Assembly (NCBI RefSeq): GCF_008692845.1
Contig: NZ_VXJW01000001.1
Coordinates: 620,001 to 684,000, forward strand
Direction of reading: 5' to 3'
Length of the DNA stretch: 64,000 nucleotides
DNA from: Salmonella enterica subsp. arizonae
GTDB lineage: Bacteria; Pseudomonadota; Gammaproteobacteria; Enterobacterales; Enterobacteriaceae
The translations under genes were made by a program, and so were the position numbers. The notes under the pieces were generated by a model, which was not told the DNA's origin, did no database searches, and saw nothing but the letters and a program-made list of their open reading frames with translations. This document shows positions 63,693 to 64,000 of the stretch, one piece after another. Positions within the stretch are counted from its first letter, which is position 1; each line of letters begins with the position of its first letter.

Positions 63693-64000
63693 GTGAGTCG
63701 TTACAATGAGCAGTTCCTGAAAAAAAATCCATTAGCAATATTAGGCGTGCTACGGGATTTAAATAAAAATCAGGTTCCACTACGTATTTCCTGGGCTAAG
63801 GGGCAATTCATCAGTAAAATTTTGGCTGTGGCCCCGGAAAAACTCATCGTAGATTACGGCAGTCAGGAATATGAAAATAGCGCCGTATTGCGCGCCGGGC
63901 AGGTAGACATTATCGCAGAAACGCAGGGCGCAAAAGTCGAGTTCACGTTGCCGCGGTTCGTCACAGGTTACTATCAGCAGCTTCCGGCCTTTATAACTCC
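63693..64000 (+). CDS. ycgR: Flagellar brake protein YcgR, 5' part
   Basis: This is the N-terminal 102 codons of YcgR, a PilZ-domain protein that binds cyclic di-GMP and slows the flagellar motor. The visible part is the YcgR-N domain ('NPLAILGVLRDL', 'ETQGAKVEF'). The PilZ domain lies beyond the window. The start is the GTG at 63693, nine bases after AGGAG; the GTG two bases earlier meets an immediate stop. Confidence 0.9.
   Translation, partial: MSRYNEQFLKKNPLAILGVLRDLNKNQVPLRISWAKGQFISKILAVAPEKLIVDYGSQEYENSAVLRAGQVDIIAETQGAKVEFTLPRFVTGYYQQLPAFIT

Overview
The window is a chromosomal segment of an enteric bacterium, almost certainly Salmonella. Gene order and protein sequences across adhE-tdk-hns-galU-rssBA-ychJ-purU-tyrT-narIJHGK-narXL-ychO-ychN-chaBA-kdsA-sirB-prmC-prfA-hemA-lolB-ispE-prs-dauA-ychH-pth-ychF match the Escherichia/Salmonella backbone. 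The block hyaABCDEF - appCBX - glutamate dehydrogenase - treA - ymgE - ycgR after ychF is the arrangement I know from Salmonella. Serovar or subspecies cannot be fixed from this sequence alone.

Layout. (1) 1-9.3 kb: housekeeping and stress genes: adhE (fermentation), tdk, hns, galU, rssB/rssA (RpoS turnover), ychJ, purU. (2) 9.3-9.9 kb: tandem tRNA-Tyr genes behind a stringent-type promoter, followed by a 175-bp repeat and a broken tpr frame. (3) 10-21.2 kb: the respiratory nitrate reductase cluster narGHJI and narK on the minus strand, with the sensor/regulator pair narXL divergent. Perfect FNR sites lie before narG and narK, and NarL heptamers cluster between narK and narX. (4) 21.2-37.5 kb: envelope, ion transport, Kdo, haem, release factor, PRPP and tRNA-recycling genes. 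(5) 37.7-50.7 kb: an accessory island of lower apparent G+C, inserted between ychF and hyaA. (6) 51.2-59.6 kb: uptake hydrogenase 1 and a second cytochrome bd oxidase. (7) 60-64 kb: a second glutamate dehydrogenase, periplasmic trehalase, ymgE and the 5' part of ycgR.

The island is the most interesting part. On the minus strand run an AgaR-like DeoR-family regulator, a decayed kbaZ/gatZ gene, a complete mannose-family PTS (IIB, IIC, IID, IIA), a GH105-type unsaturated-uronyl hydrolase, an anaerobic sulfatase-maturating radical SAM enzyme, a Sec-exported sulfatase and a DUF2264 protein. On the plus strand run a Tat-exported sulfatase and a broken KdgM-family porin. Together they read as a pathway in which two periplasmic sulfatases desulfate unsaturated uronate-containing oligosaccharides (glycosaminoglycan-like, or possibly pectin/ulvan-like), the PTS imports and phosphorylates them, and a cytosolic hydrolase splits them. 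No polysaccharide lyase is present, so the cell would depend on fragments made by others or by genes elsewhere. The aldolase-subunit gene and the porin are pseudogenes, so the locus is either partly decayed or relies on homologues elsewhere.

Functions rest on family recognition by eye from translated sequence. No database search or structure prediction was run. Start codons were chosen from ribosome binding sites and recalled lengths of family members.
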